From JAHCHG01 sp038246645 (GTDB lineage: Bacteria > Acidobacteriota > Blastocatellia > Pyrinomonadales > Pyrinomonadaceae), in the NCBI GenBank assembly GCA_038246645.1, contig JBBRVS010000276.1, forward strand, positions 1-6,017: 6,017 nt of DNA, in the 5' to 3' direction. The position numbers and the translations under genes are program-made. This document shows, one piece after another, positions 1 through 5,877 of this stretch; positions within the stretch are counted from its first letter, which is position 1, and each line of letters begins with the position of its first letter. The notes below the pieces were generated by a model. The model was not told where the DNA came from and made no database searches. It saw only the letters and a program-made list of their open reading frames with translations.

Positions 1-143
1 AGTAACAGAGGTTTTATAACTTTACCCATTTAGTTTTTGCTTAAAACTGAAGTTTGAGAAGATGTCATTTGTTTTTTAATAACCCTCAATTCAGATTTTA
101 GCTATTTCTTCTCAAGCAGGTAAGTTTATTTTCCCTTTGTTAC

Positions 144-665
144 TTACTTTCCAAATCGCAAAAATTTTACGATATATAAAATTGTATTTGAGCTTTTTAT
201 GGCAACGGCTGAAATTGTGTGACGGGAAGTTTTCTTTATTTCTTGATACAAATTTTCCGTCGTGTCTTTGAGGGCATTTAAGGCATTATCCATCGAAGTC
301 GGTTTTTCTTCGGGTTCAACTTCATCGTCTCCGCCGCCTAAATCCTTGCGGATTCTTTTCAGCAGTTTTTCTAAATCTTTTAATTTATTCTGATCTTGCT
401 CGGTTAATTTACTATGTTTGGCAAAAGATTTTTGCAGGTCTTTGCTCATTTTTACCGCTGCTTCGCCTCTTTTTATAAGTTCCTCATATTCCTTTTTATT
501 CTCTTCAATTTGTTTTTTTGCCAGAGTTTCTTTGATATTTTGAGGTAGAGGTTCATTTTTAGATCTTCCGCTCGGAGTTGTTGGATCGAATTGCGCCTCC
601 GCAATTATCGAAGCGGAAAACAAAAACAGCAAAATAAAAATTATACGAATAAAACCTGACATCAT
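144..665 (-). CDS. Secreted coiled-coil protein of unknown function
   Basis: I do not recognise this 173-residue protein. Residues 1-24 form a signal peptide: a short basic start, a hydrophobic core around 8-21, and an A-E-A site before Gln25, so it is probably exported to the periplasm. Residues about 43-108 are Lys/Glu/Gln/Leu-rich and very likely a long helix or coiled coil. A Gly-Gly-Gly-Asp-Asp/Glu-rich linker follows (110-121). Then comes a short helix (125-146) and a more hydrophobic tail (151-171) that could touch a membrane. Two ATG codons lie in tandem at 665 and 662. A purine stretch (AGAGAAAA) just upstream serves either, and I keep the first. The gene begins 12 nt after the stop of the upstream secreted-protein gene, so the two are probably one transcription unit and may work together. 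No enzymatic motif is visible. The coding call is supported by the signal peptide and the coherent composition. Confidence 0.72.
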   Translation of the reverse strand: MMSGFIRIIFILLFLFSASIIAEAQFDPTTPSGRSKNEPLPQNIKETLAKKQIEENKKEYEELIKRGEAAVKMSKDLQKSFAKHSKLTEQDQNKLKDLEKLLKRIRKDLGGGDDEVEPEEKPTSMDNALNALKDTTENLYQEIKKTSRHTISAVAIKSSNTILYIVKFLRFGK

Positions 666-677
666 TATTTTCTCTAA

Positions 678-1301
678 CTAAGGTTGATCTTCTACCTTTT
701 GCGAAGCATCGGGCGAAATTCCGGTGATCGTTTCAATCAATTTTGATAAAAACTTATCCTCAGCTAAGCCGGAACTGGGCAAAGTCGTCCATTCCTGCGT
801 CAGACCATTGCTCGATCTGCCCTCGATCTTCGCGGTTACATAAACATTATTTTGAATTCCGTCAATTGATTGAATTTCAATGGTAAATGTATATCTTCCG
901 CGATTCCAGGAAGTGTCGGAATTGGGCAAAACGGCATAACGATTTAATTCGGTCGGCGATGTTACCGGACTTTTGGCAAAAACAAAGGGTTGGGTAACAA
1001 GTATTCCGTCCGGCAATCGCGAAGCGGATTCATCAACAATAACCTGATTTTCGCTTAAAATATTGATAATGTTTTCGATTAAACGGTCGCGCCGTGAATT
1101 TAATTTGTACGGATTTTCCAGCGGTTGGCGAACTTTTGTTTTACCGCTTCCCCAATTTATCGAGCGGCTGACATCATTTGTGCGGGTTGTTTTGTTTCCT
1201 TCGGTTTTTATTTTATCGGTCTGCGGATCAATGCCTTTTTGAGCAAAAACGGCAAAGGAGAAAATAAATAAAAACGATAAGAGGAAAATTATTTTTTTCA
1301 T
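678..1301 (-). CDS. Secreted protein of unknown function, possible small alpha/beta domain
   Basis: This is a 207-residue exported protein that I cannot assign to a family. I chose the ATG at 1301 because it gives a textbook signal peptide: Met-Lys-Lys, a hydrophobic core, then V-F-A before Gln (about residue 21). A TTG five codons upstream (1316) would add only MRFNN and has no better ribosome binding site. Residues about 22-65 of the mature protein are polar and probably disordered. The rest reads as one domain: a helix near 70-85 (RDRLIENIINILSE), a strand with ILVTQPFVF near 100-108, then strands RYTFTIEIQ and NVYVTAKIEGR near 136-162, and a last helix near 180-193. The pattern of a helix followed by strands, with a residue run meaning 'can be converted to a strand', vaguely recalls BamC-like or other small envelope domains, but I would not claim homology. 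It is followed after 12 nt by the coiled-coil secreted gene. No clear Shine-Dalgarno or promoter is seen, so read-through from the glycosyltransferase gene 117 nt upstream is possible. Confidence 0.78.
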   Translation of the reverse strand: MKKIIFLLSFLFIFSFAVFAQKGIDPQTDKIKTEGNKTTRTNDVSRSINWGSGKTKVRQPLENPYKLNSRRDRLIENIINILSENQVIVDESASRLPDGILVTQPFVFAKSPVTSPTELNRYAVLPNSDTSWNRGRYTFTIEIQSIDGIQNNVYVTAKIEGRSSNGLTQEWTTLPSSGLAEDKFLSKLIETITGISPDASQKVEDQP

Positions 1302-1418
1302 ATTATTAAAACGCAAAATATCTAAATCCAGGTTTAAATATACCGTAAATGACTGCTAAACTGAAAGTTTGATGAGTATAAAAAAATGCGGGTTGTATTT
1401 AAGTAGAAAGACTTTGAG

Positions 1419-2195
1419 TTATTTGTTCCGATTCTTCGCCGCCTCGATTTTTTCCCATAATAAAAGGTGTTTGAGAAAAGCGTGATGCGCGGCAAAACGG
1501 GCGATGGCAAACCCCGGCAAACCGTCTAGAAAACCGCCTTTTAAGATGTAGGTTTGTAAAAAACTCGTCAATCCGGCGGTATAAATTTTGAGCCGGGAAG
1601 TCGTTTTTCCGCGTTCAAACATTTGCCGGGCGGCAAGCGGCGCGTATCTTTCGCCGATCATTCGGTGATGATGCGCGGCGTTTTCAACGCTGAAATGATA
1701 AATGTCCGCTTCGAGATTTGTAACTTTCGCCTCTTTCAGCATTTCGACGGATTCGTGAATTAAAACATTCTTCCATTTTCCTTTATTGCGGTTAAAAAAA
1801 CGAAGCTGACGGTCGGGATACCATCCGCCGTGGCGTATCGGGCGATTCATATAAAATGAAAGCCGCGGGATTTTATACCCGTCCGCTTCTTCATTTTCGG
1901 GTAAATCTTTTATATTCAGGATTTCTGTAATCAAACTTGAAGAAACTTCTTCATCGGCATCGAGGCTGAAAATCCATTCAAATGAAGCCTTTTCAACGGC
2001 GAATTGTTTTTGTTTGGAGAATCCGAGCCATTTTTGAATAAAAACACACGCACCGAGCGATTCGGCAATGTCGCGTGTGTTGTCGGTAGAATCTGAATCA
2101 ACAACGATAATTTCGTCCGCCCAACCGACCGATTCAAGAGCGCGGCGGATGTTTTTTTCTTCGTTAAAAGTAATGATTACAGCGGAAATTTTCAC
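1419..2195 (-). CDS. Family 2 glycosyltransferase, WaaE/KdtX-like (LPS core type)
   Basis: This 258-residue cytoplasmic, probably membrane-associated enzyme should transfer a sugar from a nucleotide-sugar donor to a lipopolysaccharide core or related surface glycan. The N-terminus is a classic GT-A fold start: SAVIITFNEEKNI (4-16), then ADEIIVVDSDSTDNT (26-40). The metal- and nucleotide-binding DxD motif is D79-A-D81 within LDADEE. The family-typical acceptor-side block GGWYPDRQLRFF lies at 123-134, followed by HE (147-148) and YHFS (166-169). The C-terminal GGFLDGLPGFAIARFAAHHAFLKHLLLWE stretch (220-248) matches the ending usual for WaaE/KdtX-like proteins. The length is normal for the family. 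The start is GTG at 2195, which gives the expected MKISAVI start; no Shine-Dalgarno is visible before it. WaaE proteins add beta-1,4-glucose to heptose in enterobacteria, but this subfamily has varied acceptors, so sugar and linkage are not predicted. No other glycan gene is in view. Confidence 0.93.
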   Translation of the reverse strand: MKISAVIITFNEEKNIRRALESVGWADEIIVVDSDSTDNTRDIAESLGACVFIQKWLGFSKQKQFAVEKASFEWIFSLDADEEVSSSLITEILNIKDLPENEEADGYKIPRLSFYMNRPIRHGGWYPDRQLRFFNRNKGKWKNVLIHESVEMLKEAKVTNLEADIYHFSVENAAHHHRMIGERYAPLAARQMFERGKTTSRLKIYTAGLTSFLQTYILKGGFLDGLPGFAIARFAAHHAFLKHLLLWEKIEAAKNRNK

Positions 2196-2232
2196 GTAAT
2201 TTGAAAAATACAGATTTAATTGATTAAGCCCA

Positions 2233-2261
2233 AAGATACTTTGTTAGATTTTAGAAATCAA
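2233..2261 (-). promoter_or_regulatory. Candidate promoter for the glycosyltransferase gene
   Basis: On the minus strand, TTGATT (2256-2261) and TATCTT (2233-2238) are separated by exactly 17 nt and lie about 40 nt upstream of the GTG start. Each hexamer matches the sigma-70 consensus at four of six positions. The site is just downstream of the tolC terminator, where an independent promoter would be needed. The same -10 hexamer and spacing occur before gap. In such AT-rich DNA chance matches are common. Confidence 0.35.
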
Positions 2262-2280
2262 TTTCACAAAAAACTTAAAG

Positions 2281-2311
2281 TAAAAAATAAAGAGTCGGCA
2301 AAGCGACTCTT
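2281..2311 (-). terminator. Intrinsic (rho-independent) terminator of the tolC-like gene
   Basis: A perfect 8-bp stem (AAGAGTCG at 2290-2297 on the plus strand pairing with CGACTCTT at 2304-2311) closes a 6-nt loop. Read on the minus strand, the stem is followed directly by TATTTTTTA, giving the U-tract. It starts 28 nt after the stop codon of the TolC-family gene and so ends that transcript before the glycosyltransferase gene. Confidence 0.85.
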
Positions 2312-2339
2312 AAAGCTTTTTCTCGAGTTTATCGAAAAT

Positions 2340-4202
2340 TTATTGATCGTCATCAACCGGAGAATCAATCGTTATGTTATTGACTCTAAACGTAGTTGAC
2401 GTTACGCGCTGAAGATCCGATAATGCCTTGTTATAATCGGTTTCGGCGCGGATTTCGGAATTACGGGCGATAGCCAACGCATTTTCTCTCTGGAAAAGTA
2501 TAAAAGTTGTTGATCTTCCGGCTTCAAAAAGTTTTCTTTCCCCGTCAAGCTGAATTTGAGCATTTTCTCTGGCACGTCTGGCGGTCAAAATTCTCTGACG
2601 AGAAGTTTCGACTGCCTGAACGGCGTTGCGGACTTCGCGGATAACTTCTTGTTCCTGCGAACGGGTTCGCGCGGCGATTTGTTCTTCCGTAACTCTGGCT
2701 CCGGCAAGATTTGCCTGCGCCGTGCGGTTTCTCAAGGGAAACTCGATTGTCACTCCGACCGAATAATTCGGCGCGTCCGAACGGAAAATATTGGCAATTG
2801 ATTGACCGAATCCGCCGACCAAAAAATTCGGCGTTGCCGGAATTAAAATGTTCCGATTATCAATTTGATTGTTTAGAGGCAAAAGCGTATTTAATCGGGT
2901 TCTTAATATTTCGTCATTTCCCGTAAATTGCGGAACTAGAATATCGGTATTATCTCCCGTAATTCCTCTGGAAATTCCGTTGAGCGAAAATGTCGTATTC
3001 AAATCAATCCGCGGTCTTGTTTGATTTCTGAAATATTTGATGTCTATTTCATTGATTTCCTGTTGCAGATTCAAACGGCGAAGTTCGGGGCGATTTTGCA
3101 TTGCGTCCTTCATCGCATCGTCTAAAACAACCGGTTCATCGCTGTAAACAGGGCGGTCGGTCGGGATTAAAGAAGCCGTCCATTCCGGCGCGGTCGGTTC
3201 GCGGAGAAGCAAAGTCTTTAAAGTGTTTTCCGAAATCGAAACTTGCTGAGTGGCGTTCAGTAAATCGGATTCACGATTGGCAACTTCGGTATTGACTTCG
3301 GCACGCGCCAGCGGCGGTTCTGATCCGGCTTCGATCTTTGCTTCGATCTGGCGCAAATTTTCTCTGGCAAGATTCAAATTCTCAAGACGATTTTGCTGAT
3401 CGCGCAGAGCAAAAACCAAATCCCAATAGGATCTTTGGACCTGTGCGATTATCTCGATTGTCTGGCGGCGAAAGTCCGCGTCGGATTGTTGGAGAAGTTT
3501 TCTCTGAATCCTTATCTGACGGCGTGTGTTGTCAATCCCGAAATTTCGGAGAAGCGGCTGGGTAAATTGAATTCCCGAATTTGTCGAATAAAACCCCGAC
3601 CCGGTCGAACCGCTGATTCCCGACGAACCCGAAGTCAATTGCGCCTGCGTAAAGGAATTTTCAGTTCTCGTATTATTAAAGAACACTTGATAAAAACCGC
3701 CCGAACCGAGATTTTGCGTGATATTCGAATTAACCCGAAAATCATTGGTTGCCGCATTTCCGGTACTCGAATTGCGCGAATAGTTCGGCGTAAAACTCAA
3801 AATAGGATCATAAAATCCGCGAAGCGAACGAAGCTGCGTTTCCTGAAAACGAATATCGTCTCTGGCAATTTCGATTGTGTTATTGTTTTGCAAAGCACGG
3901 CGAATCGCATCATCGAGCGAAAGCGTTAAAATATCGGAAGTTTGTACGCCGACTCTGGAAAGATTGGTCGTATTCGAATATTTCGGCGGATTGGCGGTTG
4001 AATTCGGATTATCGGATTTTACCGGATCTTTTTCAGGTTCGGTTTTTTCACCCGCTTTTGAAATTTCCTCACGGCTCTCGACGTTTGATTGAGCGATTTG
4101 TAGATTTGATCTGACATCCTGAGCAAAAACACTTGAAACTCCGAAACAAGACACAGCAAAAAGTATTGTAATTATTCGCACATTTTTACGAAAGATTTTC
4201 AT
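2340..4202 (-). CDS. TolC-family outer-membrane efflux/secretion channel
   Basis: This 620-residue protein should form the trimeric outer-membrane barrel and periplasmic alpha-helical tunnel of a tripartite efflux pump or type I secretion system. The signal peptide is residues 1-27 (V-F-A before Gln28). An Asn/Glu/Lys/Pro-rich linker (about 29-88) precedes the first OEP repeat. Recognisable blocks are LSLDDAIRRALQNN (94-107), a first beta-hairpin region (128-215) with FTQPLLRNFG (213-222), long helices with RSYWDLVFAL (258-267), the second repeat from DDAMKDAMQNRPEL (361-374), SVGVTIEFPLRNR (481-493), and LFEAGRSTTFILFQREN (558-574) followed by DYNKALSDLQR (589-599). It is longer than the 493-residue E. 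coli TolC precursor because of the N-terminal linker and an enlarged loop at about 403-480. The start is ATG at 4202, with GGAG (4214-4217) 11 nt upstream. No adaptor or inner-membrane pump gene is in the window, so the substrate is unknown. It is divergent from gap. Confidence 0.93.
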   Translation of the reverse strand: MKIFRKNVRIITILFAVSCFGVSSVFAQDVRSNLQIAQSNVESREEISKAGEKTEPEKDPVKSDNPNSTANPPKYSNTTNLSRVGVQTSDILTLSLDDAIRRALQNNNTIEIARDDIRFQETQLRSLRGFYDPILSFTPNYSRNSSTGNAATNDFRVNSNITQNLGSGGFYQVFFNNTRTENSFTQAQLTSGSSGISGSTGSGFYSTNSGIQFTQPLLRNFGIDNTRRQIRIQRKLLQQSDADFRRQTIEIIAQVQRSYWDLVFALRDQQNRLENLNLARENLRQIEAKIEAGSEPPLARAEVNTEVANRESDLLNATQQVSISENTLKTLLLREPTAPEWTASLIPTDRPVYSDEPVVLDDAMKDAMQNRPELRRLNLQQEINEIDIKYFRNQTRPRIDLNTTFSLNGISRGITGDNTDILVPQFTGNDEILRTRLNTLLPLNNQIDNRNILIPATPNFLVGGFGQSIANIFRSDAPNYSVGVTIEFPLRNRTAQANLAGARVTEEQIAARTRSQEQEVIREVRNAVQAVETSRQRILTARRARENAQIQLDGERKLFEAGRSTTFILFQRENALAIARNSEIRAETDYNKALSDLQRVTSTTFRVNNITIDSPVDDDQ

Positions 4203-4269
4203 TTATATAAAGGCTCCGAGTTTTGAAAATTGATAAAAAAAATGGTTAAAAACTCAACTGGTTACTACG

Positions 4270-4275
4270 ATTATA
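4270..4275 (-). promoter_or_regulatory. Candidate -10 element for the tolC-like gene
   Basis: A perfect TATAAT lies on the minus strand 67 nt upstream of the TolC-family start. No good -35 is found at 16-18 nt before it; the sequence there is AATAAA-like. An alternative nearer pair, TTGAGT with a 16-nt gap to TATCAA, is also visible closer to the gene. Either could drive the gene, and neither is firm. Confidence 0.25.
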
Positions 4276-4359
4276 AAATTTTGTTTGTTTCATTTATTTG
4301 GATAAGTTTTTATTTCCTGTAATTTGTTATTTTGCCTTAAAAACATCTAAAAACCTACT

Positions 4360-4388
4360 TTGAACTTTAGTTAAATTTAAGTTATCTT
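4360..4388 (+). promoter_or_regulatory. gap: Candidate promoter for the gap operon
   Basis: TTGAAC (4360-4365) and TATCTT (4383-4388) are spaced by 17 nt, placing the expected transcription start near 4395 and giving a leader of roughly 38 nt. Just upstream, two TAAAAAC repeats (4338-4344 and 4348-4354) put A-tracts 10 bp apart at about -42 to -56, where a sigma-70 UP element would sit. The -10 hexamer is identical to that proposed for the glycosyltransferase promoter. The reading is plausible but depends only on sequence match in AT-rich DNA. Confidence 0.42.
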
Positions 4389-4392
4389 CAAG

Positions 4393-4409
4393 TTTTTATC
4401 AGATAAAAA
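4393..4409. promoter_or_regulatory. 17-bp perfect palindrome at the gap transcription start (possible operator)
   Basis: Arms TTTTTATC and GATAAAAA are exact reverse complements around a single central A. Allowing one G-T pair, the symmetry extends two further bases on each side. It lies directly after the proposed -10 and before the Shine-Dalgarno, so a dimeric repressor bound here would block initiation. As RNA it could also fold as a weak 6-bp A-U hairpin with a 5-nt loop. Confidence 0.35.
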
Positions 4410-4414
4410 TTTTC

Positions 4415-4420
4415 AGGAGG
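4415..4420 (+). promoter_or_regulatory. Strong Shine-Dalgarno (AGGAGG) of gap, set for an upstream GTG
   Basis: AGGAGG is the strongest ribosome binding site in the window. It lies 12 nt before the gap ATG (4433), which is long, but 7 nt before a GTG at 4428. That GTG opens a four-codon reading frame (Val/Met-Glu-Trp-Val, stop at 4440-4442) in a different frame that overlaps the gap start. The ATG must still be the true gap start because the protein N-terminus matches the family from there. Confidence 0.8.
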
Positions 4421-4432
4421 ATTTTCAGTGGA

Positions 4433-5440
4433 ATGGGTATAAAAATTGGTATTAATGGATTTGGAAGAATCGGGCGAAATGTTTTGCGGACGGCTTTGGG
4501 TGATTCGGACTTTGATTTTGTCGCGGTCAATGATCTAACCGACACAAAAACGCTGGCGCATCTGCTTAAATATGATTCGATAATGGGAAATCTCGATCAC
4601 GATATTTCGGCTGACGGCGATATGATCAAGGTAAATAACGACAGTTTTAAGGTTTTCAGCGAAAAAGATCCGGCACTGATCCCCTGGGAAGAAGTCGGCG
4701 CGGAAATCGTCATCGAATCAACCGGACGTTTTACCAAAGCGGAAGACGCGGCAAAACATCTGCGCGGTTCGGTCAAAAAAGTCATCATTTCGGCACCGGC
4801 AAAAGGCGAAGATATAACGATTGTGCTCGGTGTCAATGAAGAAAAATACGATGCGGCGAATCATCATATAATTTCAAACGCATCGTGTACGACAAATTGT
4901 CTCGCGCCGGTGGCGAAAGTGATGCACGACAATTTCGGCATCAAAAACGCGCTGATGAACACGATTCATTCATATACGAACGACCAACAATTACTCGATC
5001 TGCCGCATAAGGATTTGCGGCGCGCACGCGCGGCGGCACTTTCGATGATTCCGACCTCGACCGGCGCGGCAAAAGCGGTTGCGCTTGTAATTCCCGAACT
5101 CGAAGGAAAATTCGACGGAATTTCGGTTCGGGTTCCAACTCCGAATGTGTCCTTGGTTGATGTCGTGATGAATCTCGAAAAAGAAACGACGACCGAAGAA
5201 GTCAACCAGGTTTTAAAGGACGCGGCAAACGGCGATTTAAAGGGAATTCTCGCTTTTGAAGAAGAACCGCTCGTTTCGATAGATTTTCGCGGAAACCCGA
5301 ATTCTTCAATCGTTGATGCGGCAAATACAAAGGTAATCGGCGGAACGACGGTTAAAATTCTTTCCTGGTATGACAACGAATGGGGTTACTCGTGCCGCGT
5401 TCGGGATTTGATCAAGTTTATTGCCGAAAAAGGATTATAG
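4433..5440 (+). CDS. gap: Glyceraldehyde-3-phosphate dehydrogenase, type I, NAD-dependent
   Basis: This cytoplasmic homotetrameric glycolytic enzyme oxidises and phosphorylates glyceraldehyde 3-phosphate to 1,3-bisphosphoglycerate with NAD+. The 335-residue length is normal. The Rossmann start IGINGFGRIGRN lies at 5-16. The adenine-ribose acidic residue is D34 in AVNDL, which together with the LLDLPHKDLRRARA block (187-200) points to NAD rather than NADP. The active-site signature ASCTTNC (150-156) places the catalytic cysteine at Cys152. The base is His179 in TIHSYTND. The phosphate-site segment STGAAKAV (209-216), RVPTPNVS (233-240) and the C-terminal SWYDNEWGYSCRVRDL (311-326) are all intact. 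The ATG at 4433 gives the expected N-terminus and follows an AGGAGG site. It is the first gene of a plus-strand cluster leading to phosphoglycerate kinase, the next enzyme of the pathway. I see no terminator after its stop, so read-through into the downstream genes is likely. Confidence 0.99.
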   Translation: MGIKIGINGFGRIGRNVLRTALGDSDFDFVAVNDLTDTKTLAHLLKYDSIMGNLDHDISADGDMIKVNNDSFKVFSEKDPALIPWEEVGAEIVIESTGRFTKAEDAAKHLRGSVKKVIISAPAKGEDITIVLGVNEEKYDAANHHIISNASCTTNCLAPVAKVMHDNFGIKNALMNTIHSYTNDQQLLDLPHKDLRRARAAALSMIPTSTGAAKAVALVIPELEGKFDGISVRVPTPNVSLVDVVMNLEKETTTEEVNQVLKDAANGDLKGILAFEEEPLVSIDFRGNPNSSIVDAANTKVIGGTTVKILSWYDNEWGYSCRVRDLIKFIAEKGL

Positions 5441-5448
5441 AAATTAAG

Positions 5449-5557
5449 AGCGAAACGTGAATAGAAAACACTTAACTCCGCAAGAAAAAAAATATTGAGT
5501 TATTTGAAGGATACGCGAAACACTTATGGTGAATCGCGTAGTCGTTCACGTTTCGCT
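5449..5557 (+). promoter_or_regulatory. Candidate structured RNA element spanning the start of the small basic gene
   Basis: Three inverted repeats nest without crossing. An outer perfect 13-bp pair is AGCGAAACGTGAA (5449-5461) with TTCACGTTTCGCT (5545-5557). Inside it are a 6-bp pair TAACTC/GAGTTA (5473-5478 with 5497-5502) and a 7-bp pair TACGCGA/TCGCGTA (5512-5518 with 5534-5540). The last can extend by CAC/GTG (5521-5523 with 5529-5531) past an AA/AA internal loop. Together they would form a three-way junction. The 5' arm is in the gap 3' untranslated stretch and the 3' arm is in codons 17-21 of the basic gene. The proposed TTG start (5495) sits at the edge of the second helix. I propose an RNA control element or a processing site; function is inference. 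Confidence 0.38.
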
Positions 5558-5857
5558 ATTGCCAAACGAAAAGCAATAGGTCATCAAGCATTACGCCACG
5601 AACAAAAAATAATTTTAAATAAAATAGTTGATGTAGTTGATGTAAATGAAGAAGAAATAGAAAAAATTGAATCCCAATTAAAATCCGTGAAACCCAAGAA
5701 ATGGCGAAAAGTTCCTGATTCACCTCTCGGAGAATTTGTTTCAATGTTACTAAATAATAGAAAGCTGAGCGGAGTAAATAGTACTTTAAAAACAAGCAAA
5801 ATACTTGCAAAAGCCAAGCAAAGATCAACAAAAAGTCGGAGTAGAAATCGTTGGTAA
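5495..5857 (+). CDS. Small basic protein of unknown function between gap and pgk
   Basis: I do not recognise this 120-residue protein. It is strongly basic: I count 29 Lys/Arg against 12 Asp/Glu. An N-terminal block runs YGES then RSRSR (15-19) and a KRKAIGHQALRHEQK segment (24-38). An acidic helix-like middle (IVDVVDVNEEEIEKIES, about 44-60) follows, then PKKWRKVP. The basic C-terminus ends KSRSRNRW. There is no signal peptide or membrane segment, so it should be cytoplasmic, and the charge suggests nucleic-acid binding. No ATG is available at the N-terminus: TTG at 5495 or TTG at 5504 are the candidates, and the in-frame stop at 5462 limits extension. Only a weak AAGAAAA precedes it. It starts 54 nt after gap and ends 20 nt before pgk, so it is probably co-transcribed with both. 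Codons are AT-rich (ATA, TTA, AGA, AGT), unlike gap, hinting at late insertion or low expression. Confidence 0.68.
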   Translation: MSYLKDTRNTYGESRSRSRFAIAKRKAIGHQALRHEQKIILNKIVDVVDVNEEEIEKIESQLKSVKPKKWRKVPDSPLGEFVSMLLNNRKLSGVNSTLKTSKILAKAKQRSTKSRSRNRW

Positions 5858-5877
5858 TCGCCGCAGAAAAGAATAGT

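Noticed and set aside
44..117. A 9-nt inverted repeat (TTGAGAAGA at 54-62, TCTTCTCAA at 107-115) and a short AAACT/AGTTT dyad, considered as a terminator for the secreted-protein pair
   Set aside because: The arms are 44 nt apart, the dyad has a 2-nt loop, and no U-tract follows on the minus strand. Nine-nt pairs at this distance are expected by chance several times per window.
1358..1370. AAACT-GAA-AGTTT dyad similar to the one at 44-55, so the two secreted genes appear flanked by related sequences
   Set aside because: The shared sequence is only about a dozen AT-rich bases with differing surroundings, too short to argue for a mobile cassette.
1375..1380. TATACT on the minus strand as a -10 for the secreted-protein pair
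   Set aside because: No -35 better than three of six matches is found at 16-18 nt, so I cannot support it as a promoter.
3393..3929. A long plus-strand open frame of 178 codons inside the tolC-like gene
   Set aside because: It lies wholly antisense to a gene with clear family motifs, its product is Arg/Ile-rich low-quality sequence with no domain, and no ribosome binding site precedes it. It is a shadow frame.
4966..5376. A 136-codon minus-strand frame inside gap
   Set aside because: It is antisense to the fully conserved GAPDH coding sequence and its Ser/Thr/Phe-rich product has no recognisable feature.
5628..5645. Tandem GTTGATGTA repeat in the basic gene
   Set aside because: Two 9-nt copies simply encode VDVVDV. 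There is no further copy and no sign of a longer repeat array.
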